64,000 bases of DNA from Calocera cornea HHB12733 (taxonomy: Eukaryota > Basidiomycota > Dacrymycetes > Dacrymycetales > Dacrymycetaceae): the NCBI GenBank assembly GCA_001632435.1, contig KV423921.1:252460-316459 (forward strand), in the 5' to 3' direction. Shown here one piece after another: positions 44,203 to 55,084 of the stretch. The number at the start of each line of letters is the position of its first letter. The first letter of the stretch is position 1. The notes under the pieces were generated by a model. It searched no databases. It worked only from the letters and a program-made list of their open reading frames with translations, and had not been told where the DNA came from. The translations under genes and the position numbers were made by a program.

Positions 44203-47200
44203 ATGGACGGACCCATCTTCACAGCAAACCCCGCCGAGGATCACCTCCATCCCTTCTACTCCCCCCCGGACAGCAACCAGTACGCCTTCACCCCCGCACC
44301 CAATCACCTGCACCACACCCAACAGCACAACTCACACCACTCCTCTCCCGCCTCGGGCTCCACATCGGGTGCCTCCACCACCGACGACTCGGTCGGCGGC
44401 ATACACCCACGCACCCCTTCCCCCCCCGACCTCACCACACCGCTGGACCTCGACTCGTTCTCCTTCCCCTCCTTCCCCTCCACCGCTCCCCTCTCCGACG
44501 AGGCCTTCGCCGCCGGCCTCGTCAACTGGGACGGCCCCGTCGATCCCGTCTGGGGAAAATTCCTCCAGGCACAACCCCAGGTGCACGACATGCTGCCCAC
44601 CAACCGCCAGCAGCTGCCCAAGCAGGAGCAACAGCACCCTCCCCAGCAGCAGCACCAGCAGGGTGCGTTCAACCCCCAGCTCAGTCTGGGATCCTTCTCC
44701 CCGCATGATGACCAGTTCGTGTTCCCCCCGGACTTGAACGCGTTCGATTTCACCACCGCCCAGTATCCCGGCGGGCCTCCCTCCGCCAGCTCCAACGCCG
44801 ACATGCGCTTCCCGCTGTCTGGCTATCCCGACCCTGCCCGACACTCATCCGTCGGGTCGTCCACATCGGCCCACGCGTCTCCACCGTCGGCTCAGAGCTT
44901 AACCGGCCAGCAGCAGCAGCCCGGATATACCATGAACGCGCCAGGCTCGGGGGGCACACAGGCGCAACCCCTGCCCACCCCTTCGTCCGCCATGCCCATC
45001 ATGAAGTCCAGCCAATCCCCGCCTAGCCAGCCGACGGTTTCCTTCAATCTCCCCGCTGGCGCACAGGCCGGGCAGCAGGGCATCCCTGGCCAGAAGCAGC
45101 CAGCAAAGCGGAGGCTTACCCCGCACAACACGATCGAGCGTCGCTACCGGCGGAACCTCAACAGCTGTATCCAGTCACTCCGCGATGCGGTGCCAGCGGT
45201 TGCCATCCTAGACCGCGAGAGGTGGGGTGACCGCTGGGTGCCTGATGAGAGGGGCTATGTCGACGGCGTCCGGCGCGCTGGCAAGAACAGCAAGAGTGTC
45301 GTGCTCGAGAAGGGCGTCGAGTACATTGGGTATGCATTTCTACGCTATCAGACGTGTTACCGCGCTCACCTGCATACAGGGTCCTCAACCGCCGGGCCGC
45401 CCGTCTTGCGCGTGAACGTACCGCACTTCAGGCTCTGCTTTGTTCCTTCCCTCAGGGGCAGATGCTTTACAACCAGTGGGAGCACAGTTTCCTCCCCATG
45501 GACCGTCACATGTACGGTGCCGATGAGCTGTATCGCATCCCACACGGCATCCTTCTCGCCGAAGCCGGCATGAGCGAAGGCGATGCGCTTGCCCAAGCCG
45601 AAGAAGATGAGGAAGATGGCGAAGATTGGGATGATGAAGGCGACGACGAGGACGATGGTGGTCGCCGTGGCAAGCGTCAGCGCGTCAGCATGGCGGAAGT
45701 CGACGCCAGTGGCATGGTCGTACCCGCTCCGCCGCCTATGAACGGTGCCGAGGCCGAGCGCCGCAAGCGTGGTCGCCCGCGGAAGAACACCCAGCCTTCC
45801 CCGCCTCAGCAGCCGCTCCCCTCGCCATCGGGGATCAAGACGTCTCCGCCTTCGCTCAACCGTCTCTCTCCCGAGCAGCAGATGGCCGTTCAGCACCAGC
45901 AGCAACTCCAGATGCAACAGTTTGTACTCCAGCAGAGGCAGGCGCAACACCTGCAGCAGATGGCGGCTATGCAGCAGCAGCACGTTCAGCACGTGCAGTC
46001 ACAACTGCAGCCTGGTGCCAGTGCCGCCCGCGCGTTTGCTCAGGCCCAGCAGCAGCAGCAGCAACAACAGCAGCAGCAGCCCGGTGCTGCACAGCAGGCG
46101 CCCCGCTACCTCCTTGCGGCGTTCCTGTGCTTCTCTATCTTCCGCACCGGTGGTCCCTTCTCGCCAGCTCCTGCTGAGGCAGGTACGCAGACCGGAACTG
46201 TTCTCTCGCCCACGTGGGCCAAGACCGCGCTTGGCGCTTCGCCTTCCGTGCCGTCCCTGGGCGTGTACAACTGGCTCGATGTTGCGCAGCTAGCGGTCAT
46301 CCTCACTCTTTGCGTTACCCTTTGGTTCGGTGGCGGGATGAGCTGGACGCGTCCTCGGCTTACCAAGGTCGTTACGAAGGATGAAAAAACCGAGTATGCC
46401 GAACGCGCAATCCTGCGGCAACGTGGTAAGCGAAGACCATTTACCTCTGACCCACATTTCCTGATCAGCTTTCTTTGTAGGCCTCTTCTCCCGCGGTTAC
46501 GCTGCATTCTCGCTTCTTCCGGCGCTGTTCTTCCCGAGTTCGGTCGAAGAGCGTGCTCTGCTTGCACTTCTGCTCCCTAACTGGCCTGTAATACGATCTA
46601 TGGCTGCCTCTCTTTGGAGTGGAGCCGCTGCAGACATCGCCGACGAGGAAGACCAGTCCGGCATCGTCGACCCCGTTCTGCACGCTGCCTTCCACCTCGA
46701 GTTTCCCGAAGCCAAGGAGATCATCCGCCGCGCTACCCTGACTAAGGCCACTCAGAATGAGCAGCCTGGTCTATTCAACATACTCGCCCGCACTGCCATT
46801 CAGCAGCACTTGGCGGAGCAGGCCACCAGCCGATTCATCAGCGTTGCAAACATCGCGTTCAACCCCAAGGCTGCAGATGCCGAGGATACCGACTACGAGC
46901 TCGCTCACTGGGCAGAGAAGTCCGCCATGCAGCTCGGCGGCGATAGTCGGAAGCTCGTCGAGTTGTGGGACGATCTCGAGTTTGGCGTCGAGGCTGACGA
47001 TGTGGAGACTTCCATTTCGAACGGTCGACCGGACGAGGCGCGGTTGATGCTTGACGCTCTGGCGCTTCTGTACTCCTGCATCACACCCGAAGAGGAGCCC
47101 GAGGCCGCATCACGAAGGAGCATTGATACGTTGCGCCTCCGCCTCCGCCGCATCCTTGGCAATAAGACGTTCGACTCATCGATCCGTCTCGCGGATGCCC

Positions 47201-47244
47201 GTGATCGCGTCGTAGATCTCCTGGACCCGCGCCGGCGGCGGTAG
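44203..47244 (+). CDS. SRE1: SREBP homologue, membrane-bound bHLH factor Sre1
   Basis: A sterol- and oxygen-responsive factor that is membrane-tethered until cleaved. Exons 44203-45329, 45380-46425 and 46481-47244 give 978 residues. A Ser/Pro/Gln-rich N-terminal activation region is followed by the bHLH at about residues 306-380: HNTIERRYRRNLNSCIQSLR has the tyrosine in ERRYR that marks SREBPs, an extended loop, then KSVVLEKGVEYIG-VLNRR. Then come an acidic stretch, an AT-hook-like KRGRPRKN and polyglutamine. Two hydrophobic spans (YLLAAFLCFSIFRTG and LDVAQLAVILTLCVTLWFGG) fit the hairpin. The C-terminal domain is long, so regulation by a Scp1-type partner is plausible. Introns are 50 and 55 bases. 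Confidence 0.92.
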
Positions 47245-47569
47245 TCAATACCCCTTGATACCTCTACCGCCTTTTCCCCGGAACCCTGCCTTTTTGTATT
47301 ACCATACAATCGAACGGTTCCTCCGTGTGCCGCTGTATCGCTGTCTCTCCCAGGATATTTCATGTTTGCTCCAGGCGGTTGAAGAGCCTGCGGACTGTCG
47401 TAGCGTAGTTATGTGACTATGAACTGTTTCCGTAATCGTGTTCGCGAACCAAAGTATACCCACAAGGCCTAATCTGGCTGTGGACTCTCTGCTGAGGCGA
47501 TTTACCTACAGAACAACTACAACAGTTCCAAGCGAAGGCATTCGCTCAGTCGAGAACGGCAGACCGAAC

Positions 47570-48245
47570 CAAGTTTAGAGCGGAAGCAACGGAAGTAGTG
47601 TGTTGCACGGAAGCAGATTGAAATACGGAAGCAAATGCGAGGCGGAGTCAACTCCAGTCGGAGGCAAACAGCTCCACGGAAGCAGATTTGGGAGCGGGTG
47701 CAGACCATCGAGCGGAGGCAAAAAAGAGACAGGAGTAAACGGAAGTACAGTGCACAGCCCCAGCGGAAGGAAAATGCTGTCAAGTGGAAACAGGGACACC
47801 TTCAGAGGGACACAGCAGTGAAGGGAAGCAGACATGTCTTTGGGCTATGTTGTGGGGTAGAGGGCAGCCTATGCAAAAGGGAGCAATGATAAAAGCGGAG
47901 GCAAATGGTATAACGGAAGCAAAGTGGTCCACGGAAGCAAGCAACTGCCCAGCGGATGGAGATATTGTAACGGAGGCAAATGGCTTAGGGGAGGTAAAGT
48001 GAGAGTCAACGGAAGCAAACCCCCTCCCCCGGAAGTACATTTTACCGCCGATCCAGATCCGGCCGGAGACAAATGTTGCGGCGGCTGCGAACATACCTCC
48101 GGAAGCAATGCTTCTACTGAAGTAAAGAAGTAGCAGCGGAAGTAATTCTGTGAGCGGACGCAAACCAGAGTACGGAAACAATTTCATGCAACGGATGCAG
48201 ATATGTAACGGAGGCAAACCCTGGAGCGGATGCGAACATTATCGC
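47570..48245 (+). repeat. 18-bp-period CGGAAGCAAA array, locus F
   Basis: More than 20 plus-strand units lie between the convergent ends of SRE1 and the gene at 48615-49303. The outer block is at 48283-48305. Variants include CGGAGGCAAA, CGGAAGTAAA, CGGATGCAGA and CGGAGACAAA. Confidence 0.85.
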
Positions 48246-48614
48246 GGAGTCATGGCCTTAGTAGCCAAACCCAAAACCCCTGTCGAAGCAAGGGACGTGC
48301 AGCTCGATCGTCTTCATTATAATGCACACCGTCCATCCAGCAAATGCCTTAAATTCACGTGCCCAGCTATTCTCGATGCATGCAAGTGTCGTCGTGAGAA
48401 ACAAGACAGATCAGAAAAACGAAAGGAGACACCACTTATTGAGAAGCACGTCGCGCGTTTCGGCACGCCCATCCCCAACGTGCTTGTCCGAACGAATGGC
48501 TTCTTCCTCCGGGCCTTCGCGACTCGCTCGGGCACCTGATCTCACAAAGTCCACCATCCACAGCACGTATCCAGACGAACGTAATAAGTCATTTCCGAGG
48601 TCGTGAACCGCCTG

Positions 48615-49303
48615 CTAGCCATTCTGCCAACCGGTACCTCTCACCAGCCCTATTCGCGCGACTAGCTGTCGGTATTGAAGTGCTGCAAGCTTCCTGCTCC
48701 TCACTAGGTAGACAGTGCCCGCCACAGCGAGAAACACCAGGTTACACATCTACCCGTTCAATTAGGGGGTGTCCGATTACGACAAGCGCTGAAGAGAAGC
48801 GTACCACGAACTCCCAGTAGTCCGCCAACTCCTTGCTCACCACCTTCCCGCATGCTTCCCAAGCTGGCGTCTCTCCCACAATCTCTCCGTCCTGTCCAGT
48901 TCTCGGAAATCCCTCTTCTGTCGGCGGTAGTGACGAGTACGGTAAACAGTGTATTAGGCGGCGGTTACCAAAGGGTTGGCAATAAGGTTGGTCCAGCTGT
49001 TGCTCGCGTTAGGGCTCGGCTCAACAGGCACGAAGGCATGGACGCATACCGCTTCTTCCGGACATGGTTCGCACATACCAAACGGTCTACATACGACTGC
49101 TCCTGGCTCTATCTCAGACTGCGGCGGTAGTGAAGGCATGTGGCCGTCTATTGCATCGGCGCGGCGAAATAGGGAGCGAAGCGGGAGAGACAGAGATGTT
49201 GTGGGGCCTGGCGTGAGCAATAGTAATAGTCTGAAGGCCCATGTCAGGACACAATATCCCAGTGAGGTAAAACCACATACGTTAACAGTGGTAATGGCAG
49301 CAT
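48615..49303 (-). CDS. Small cysteine-rich membrane protein with signal peptide
   Basis: Four short exons on the minus strand, 49281-49303, 49050-49230, 48805-48996 and 48615-48749, with introns of 50, 53 and 55 bases, all join in frame and give 176 residues. The product opens MLPLPLLTLLLLLTPGP, a signal peptide. The lumenal or outer part has paired motifs, CRPFGMCEPCPEEA and YCQPFGNRRLIHC, then GETPAWEACGKVV. Near the C-terminus a hydrophobic span (CNLVFLAVAGTVYLV) is followed by a basic tail. I do not know its function; similar CQPFG...CEPCP proteins seem familiar from other fungi but I cannot name the family. The clean splicing and signal peptide make it a convincing gene. It converges with SRE1 and is divergent from SEC65. 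Confidence 0.78.
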
Positions 49304-49451
49304 TGTGGGTATCGCATGTGGTGAGGACGTCGGAGAGGGAGCCTGGCGCGTCAACCCCTCGGCGCCCAAATGAACTGCTCCCGCCGCACACGACCCTTCC
49401 TTCGGCCTGCACTGTCGTCGTTAAGCTCGCCGTCTCAGCAGTTCAGCCATC

Positions 49452-50432
49452 ATGGCCGCCCGCGCCTTCATAGAAGAGGAGTTCGATGATGATACCGACC
49501 TTCCGCTGCCCACGCATTCTCTGCCCAATACGGGTATGAGGGGCCCACTCTTGCAGGAGATTGACGATGAGGACGACGATGCGACCGCTGACGCGGACGA
49601 GGACGATGAGGAGGAGTACGATCCGAGGGAGGAGGTCGTTGCTAGCGGCAGCGGGAGCCGCCCCCCTGTGTCCACGCAACAAGCTCCAAGAGGACCAATC
49701 ATTAACCGAGAGACGACGAAGAGGTGCGTTCTTGCTCTCCTTCGACCTCTGTGAACCCTTCGCTCAGCGAGGTTGATCTAGGTGGACAACTCTGTATCCT
49801 ATATACATCGATGCGAAGCGACCGCTGCATAAGAACGAGCGTCGCGTACCGCGTACAGCCTCTGTGTGGTGGCCATTGAGCTCGGACATGGGCGAGGCAT
49901 GCGCGCGGATGGGCTTCAGCACCCTTCATGATGTGCGTGCTCCAGATCGTGCCAGTGACTGCAACTGACCGATGCTCGATAGCAAGGAAAGCGGCATCCG
50001 AAGGACTGGGAGAACCCCGGGCGTGTAAAAGTGCAGTTTAAGAAAGACGGGAAGCTGGTCAATCCAGCGATCAAGACGAGTGTGTACTGTGTGTTTTGAG
50101 CTTCCAACTCCCTGACCTCTGGTGTAGAAAAGCAACTCCTTCTGCGCGTCAGCGCCTACATCCACAACAAGCGCCCCGAGTCCGTGCCGACGCCCGAGAC
50201 TTCCGCACCCACCAAGAATGTCAAAGGCATCACGAAGACACCCAGGCCGCCCGAACCCGTCCCGCCGATGAACTTGCGCCTGCCAGCCAACTCCCCCCTC
50301 GTGGAGACGGGCATGCTGGTGGAGAGTATGAAGCAGAGCCTGGCGAGTGAGAAGGGCCAGCCGGGGCCGGGGCAAATTGAGGGGGGTGGGGCTGGGAAGG
50401 GGAAGAGGAAGGTCATTAGGGTGAGAGCGTAG
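49452..50432 (+). CDS. SEC65: SRP19/Sec65, signal recognition particle subunit
   Basis: Binds 7S RNA and promotes SRP54 loading during SRP assembly. Exon 1 (49452-49723) encodes an acidic head (EEEFDDDTDL ... IDDEDDD). The next exons read TTLYPIYIDAKRPLHKNERR, SVWWPLSSDMGEACARMGFS, QGKRHPKDWENPGRVKVQF with KKDGKLVNPAIKTKKQLLL, the SRP19 fold. The C-terminus ends in a lysine/arginine-rich tail (GKGKRKVIRVRA). Introns are about 50-55 bases. Fungal Sec65 proteins have extended ends like these. It is divergent from the preceding small membrane protein, with starts about 150 bases apart. Confidence 0.9.
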
Positions 50433-50638
50433 TACGCCGACGCTGATGGTTGGACGTGGCAGAATTGAGCAATGCCCTACTATGTAACTTCGCTGTTAAG
50501 ATGAAACGCGCACCCCATCAAATGCATGACATTGAATCCCGAACTACCTGAACGACATCAAGATCGTAAAACCGCAGATAGACCGCAAATAAACATCACC
50601 ACTCTCCTTGGCTCAACGGTGTTGCACACCGGGCCTAC

Positions 50639-51170
50639 CTACTCCTTCTTTGTCACCGTCTCTGCAGGAACACCAGTGAAAAGGGTATGCACTACGGCGC
50701 CCCAGCAAGCGACATATATGAGACCTCCGACCGCATGAGCACCTGTAACAATGGCCTCCTGCCAGGCCGTCGCGCCGGTGGAGCCGGACAGTTGAGCCGC
50801 CTTGCGAACGCCGATCAGGTTAACACCCTACACAGCCGCGACCATGACTCACGATAGGGAGGATGCCTTTGGCACCCCAAGCGGCGTTCGCACACTCGCT
50901 CAGTACGCTCGCCCATAGCCACCAAGGCGAGATTTGGAGGATGATCCTCTTCCACGCTCCCTTCAGCTTGACGACGTCCTCGAAGCAAAGGATGACCCCG
51001 ATCAGCATGAGCGACATCGAGTTGCCGGTCGCGCCGATGTGGGCTGTGAGCGCCATCCGGGGATAAGGCCAGTTGGGAACGGTAAAGCCCCAGCAGAGGC
51101 CGAAGAGCATAAGGCTGGATCCATGCCGCAGGGCGGAGAGTGCGAGGACACGTTGGGCAGAGACCGGCAT
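50639..51170 (-). CDS. Hydroxylaminobenzene mutase-like membrane protein
   Basis: Two exons, 50853-51170 and 50639-50800, with a 52-base intron, give 159 residues with four hydrophobic spans. It reads SSLMLFGLCWGFTVPNWPYP, then PRMALTAHIGATGNSMSLML, then ANAAWGAKGILPI-AAQLSG and GATAWQEAIV. These match bacterial HabA/HabB in order: the NPRMGLSAHLE-like block, and AAVWGAG..MMPIAG followed by AWQE. HabA-type enzymes rearrange hydroxylaminobenzene to aminophenol; whether the fungal protein does so is unknown. It converges with SEC65 (about 200 bases) and is divergent from the aldolase gene across array G. Confidence 0.8.
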
Positions 51171-51764
51171 CTTCGCTGGCGTCGTGTGCTGCGCCTTGAT
51201 CAGTTATCGAGATGGTCTCCGGGATCAGGAATTGGCGAACCCCTGGAAGACTCGAACCAGTACCTGAGCAGCTATTTGAGGTCCAAAGGACATAGCAATA
51301 GACTCGCATCACATGCCAGTTTATCCAGACAGAATCAGGGCCGGAGCAACACAGAAGACCACCGGAAACAGCATAGAGCCGTGCGCCAGTGAGCAGCACC
51401 CTTTGTGGCTGCTGCTAAGACAGTTCTCATGCAGTGATCCGGAAAGGGGCTGCTTCCATGAACCTTGGGGCGCTGACAGGGGAGTCCAATGAGATCGACA
51501 ACATGACACTGAGCAGGGTCTCCGCCAAGCAAAGCCTCGGGGTCGGAGCCTGCGAGTGCTATGCGTGCCGGCGACCGTGAAGAAGCAATGCCAACCCTGT
51601 AGGCAACAGGCCGCCCATCAACACTGGTGCCATGGAAGCAAGTAGTCCATGTCCCAATGTCACCAGTGAGCAAGAGCGGATTTGTTGTACTGCTAACTGA
51701 GGCTGTTGCCCGCTATACTGTATGTAGCATGTCAACTTGTGTCCGCCGGGAAGTGCACTGCCCC
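51171..51764. other. Intergenic region
   Basis: About 600 bases with only weak open frames. I see nothing supportable before array G. Confidence 0.5.
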
Positions 51765-52480
51765 AGCAAGCGGAAGCGGAAGCAAAAGAACTGAGCGGAA
51801 GCAGAGTACTGATGCCGGATTCGACTGATTAGACAGAAGCATCCATCAGATGATTTGCTTCCTCCCTTTGCTTACACCTCAGCAAAGAAAAGAAGCAAAC
51901 TCAGGGGAGGCAAAGAGTACCACGGACACAGATCTCAGGGCGGGCAGAAGGCGGAAGCACACATTGTATCGGAGGCAGATGATTAGCAGAGGAAAAGAAT
52001 TTTGGAGGCAGATATTTTGTGACAGAGGTCTTCTCGTGACGGAGGTAAACTTTGGAGAGCAAGAGGAAACCTTGGCGGATACAGATTTTTAGCGGAAGTA
52101 AATGGGAGAGCGGACGCAAATGACATAGCGGAAGTAAAGAAGATAGCGGAGGCAAAGGTCAGTGCGGACGCAAAAATGCAGCGGAAGCAAAAGAAACAAT
52201 GGATGCCAAAAATTCGGAATCAATTAATCTGGCGGAAGCAGATCTTCTTGGCAGAGGCAATTCTCGTAGACCCTGCAATTGGGAACGCAGATGCAAACCG
52301 CAGCCCCAAACAACGTCACTGGCGGAGGGCAAAGACCAACCCGGAGCCAAACCATCCATAAAGGAAATAAGGACCACCAGCGGTGATAAAAATGCGGGAG
52401 CGGAAGTCTCATTCTGCTTCCGTCTGGCCCCTTCTGCTTCCGCTCATGCTCTGTCCAAAGAGCCCTTTGCTTCCGCTCGA
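51765..52480. repeat. 18-bp-period CGGAAGCAAA array, locus G, bidirectional
   Basis: Plus-strand units run to about 52400, with core starts at 52093, 52111, 52129, 52147, 52165 and 52182 (steps 18, 18, 18, 18, 17). From about 52415 the units are on the minus strand (CTGCTTCCG, TTTGCTTCCGC). The array lies between two divergent genes. Confidence 0.88.
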
Positions 52481-52749
52481 CTCTCCCTTGTGGGGAAAAT
52501 GCCTCCATGTCGGAGGCCCGTCGGGCCGGAGGGGGTCGGCCTAGGCACGGCGGGAGGGCCGGGCGGAGGTGGGGAAAGCAAGGTTCGGCCCTCCACTCCG
52601 CCCGCTGGCCGTCTCCAGATGACCGACAGGGAAAATGGACACACGAACAAGTCCACCTCAATTACTACCTCTCTCCCCTCTTGGACTATTGACTTGAAGT
52701 AATAATCTGCCGCGAAGGTCGAATTGCAATCGAGACTGCAGCCGCCATC

Positions 52750-53973
52750 ATGTCCTCTACCATCGTAAACCCCACCAACAACCGCACCCTTGCCATCCTC
52801 CAGAAGGCCAAGGAGGGCAACTGTGCGTCCCCTGCCTTCTCTACGGACTGTCGCCTGTCTTTCTAACGCATTCTGCCAGATGGTGTCATCGGTATGGTCT
52901 GCTACGACATGGACAGCGTGATGGGCTTCCGAGACGCATGCGAGAAGGCAAACGCTCCGGGCATCATCATGCTCTTCCCCATCTCGGCGCGCTACGGCGG
53001 CAGCCAGTTTGTCGCCTTCTGCCGTGACATGTGCGTGGTACTTTCCCTGCCGCCGAACTGGACATTCTAACTCGATCTGCTGTTTGCACGTGCAGTGCCC
53101 ACCAGGCAAAGGTGCCTATGTCTCTCCATATGGACCACGCCGTAGAGATCGCAGACATCGACTTCATGTTCGACATCGCCGAGAAGCAGGACATCAAGCT
53201 CGACAGCATCATGATCGATTCCTCGCGATGCGACGTGCGTCCCGTTCTTGCGTCGAAGCCGGGTGCACCTTCTGACTTATCCATGTAGACCGAGGAAGAG
53301 GGCATTGCGATGGTCAAGAAGTACGTCGACCGCGCGAACAAGCTGGGGATGGCTATCGAGGTCGAGCTTGGTCGCCTGGAGGGAGGCGAGGCGGGCTTGG
53401 CTGCTATTGCGGAGGGCAAGCAGACCGACCCGGACGATGCGGAGCACTTCATCAAGGAGTGCGTGTCCTCCTTGAGACCGTGACATTGGGACTGACAGTG
53501 ATGCAGAACTGGCGCCCAGATTCTCGCCCCCAGTATCGGCAACCTGCACGGGCACTACATCAACCCTCCAAACTTCAACCAGGATATGTATGGCGCTGTT
53601 TCTCCGTATCTTCTGTGTCGTGCTGACCAAGTATTTCCAGTCTGAAGACGCTCAAGTCGGCATATGCGCACTCGAACACTTACATCTGCCTGCATGGAAC
53701 GGACGAGCTCCCAGACTCGCTGTTTGTGGAGTGTGTCAAGAACGGCGTGACGAAGGTTTGTTGGCTGTCTTTCGCCGCACAGAGAGCAAAGTTGATATAT
53801 CCCTCTCGTAGATGAACATCAACAGCTGGATGCGCGACCCGTACATGGCCGCGTACAAGCAGGCGCTAATCGACGGCAAGCCTCTGCCCGACGTGCACAA
53901 CATCGGTGTCAAGGCATTCGCCGATGCCGCGGAGAGATTCTTCACTTTGTTTGGCAGCGCAGGTAAGGCGTGA
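52750..53973 (+). CDS. Class II ketose-bisphosphate aldolase-like protein
   Basis: A zinc-dependent aldolase fold of the fructose/tagatose-bisphosphate type, not the main fungal Fba1. Multiple exons are separated by introns of 50-60 bases. In order: NRTLAILQKAKEGNYGVIG, a substrate segment FCRDMAHQAKVPMSLHMDHA (with the zinc-binding His), DSIMIDSSRCD, AIEVELGRLEGGEAG, APSIGNLHGHYINPP (second metal His), YICLHGTDELPDSLF (third His), and MNINSWMRDPYMAAYKQAL. The start is ATG 52750 and the stop TGA 53973. The first metal motif reads HMDHA, and the conserved GGSG after the third His is replaced by GTDELPD, so the substrate may differ from fructose 1,6-bisphosphate. Confidence 0.85.
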
Positions 53974-54334
53974 GAATGTTGGACGAAGGAAATGAGAGAG
54001 AACGCGTATGGACCTGAATCGTATCAATCAATGTCGTTTCCTCGTGTTTGGCAACGAAGTGTGCAGGACATGCATTGAGAGAGTACAAAATCCAGCGTAG
54101 GCACGGCTTCAACGGGAACTTTGCATCGCAGACACGGCTGAGCCGTTGCAGTCATCCTGTTCAAAGGAGACCCTGGGAAGGTGACGTTAAGCCGCGGTCG
54201 GGGTAAGCATAACTGATGACTGATATGCTCAGCAGACTAGAGTAGCCGGTGAGCCAGCCCATGCTTCGCCACGTGTAGCTAGCTACACGGCGTCGGGGTA
54301 TGTCGCCCGGAATGTCGATCGCTTCCCAAGTAGA
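53974..54334. other. Intergenic region
   Basis: Between the aldolase and CGI121 ends, which converge. A CACGTG lies near 54271, with an adjacent short palindrome TAGCTAGCTA near 54278. No gene is seen. Confidence 0.5.
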
Positions 54335-55084
54335 TCATGCCGCGACAGACTTCATGGCGACAATACTGACGACCGTCTGGTCCATCATTTCGTTGGTCTC
54401 CTTCTCCTTTACCTCCTTCGACGCCGCGCTCTGTTGTATCTGTGACAAAGACGCGTCGGACGCGAGCTTGTACACCTATGATGGATCAGCATACTTTCAA
54501 CGCGTCCGGAACGAACAAGCACACTTTGCGGATGGCCGGCCAGTCCGTCACACTAATCAATGTGTCAAGAGGTACCAGCTGGCCTTGTATAACATCCCGC
54601 ATCCGGGCTTCAACGTTTGCGGCTAATTGCGGATCGTCGGGTGCGGCATCCTGCGCTGCAGTGGGGCAGATGTGAAGAACAAGGAGCGATTTGCTCTTCC
54701 CCGAGAGACCAAAGTATCGCAGAGCATCCGTTATCTATCTCTATATGTGAGGTGTAATCGAATCTACAGCGGAGAATCACGCACGTTACGTCCCGGACTC
54801 AAGCACCAGAGTACCTCCGAATGCACCGTCTTCGTCTTCATCGTTCCTTCCCACTCTGCGATGCACGCCTGGTACGCCGCCGTCAGCAGCACCAACTTGC
54901 TGGTGACCATAGCTGCATCGATGAAAGCAAAGTTGACTGCGTCGCGCGCGGCTTCACCTTCGGGCGTGGGAGGTAACGTAGAGGCATGGATGAGTCGCTG
55001 TAGGAGGGCGGTCGGCTCCGAAAGTGACGTAAATAATGCGATATGGAATGTGAGCCCAAGGTGCGGATATGGATATGACTCCAT
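54335..55084 (-). CDS. CGI121: EKC/KEOPS complex subunit CGI121
   Basis: A subunit of the KEOPS complex that makes t6A in tRNA and supports telomeres; the human homologue is TPRKB. Minus-strand exons read HLGLTFHIALFTSLSEPTAL, then AAMVTSKLVLLTAAYQACIA, then KTKTVHSEVLWCLSPGRN joined through a 50-base intron to ITDALRYFGLSGKSKSLLVL. The last exon (VYKLASDASLSQI ... SIVAMKSVAA) stops at 54335. The start is ATG 55084 (MESYPYPHLG); the frame stays open further up but has no ATG. A nested miniature transposon begins 86 bases upstream, so the gene's promoter now lies in transposon DNA or has been moved. Confidence 0.87.

Noticed and set aside
51227..51262. tRNA-like GGTTCGAGTCT on the minus strand near 51245
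   Set aside because: It resembles a B box, but no A box lies at the right distance and no cloverleaf can be drawn.
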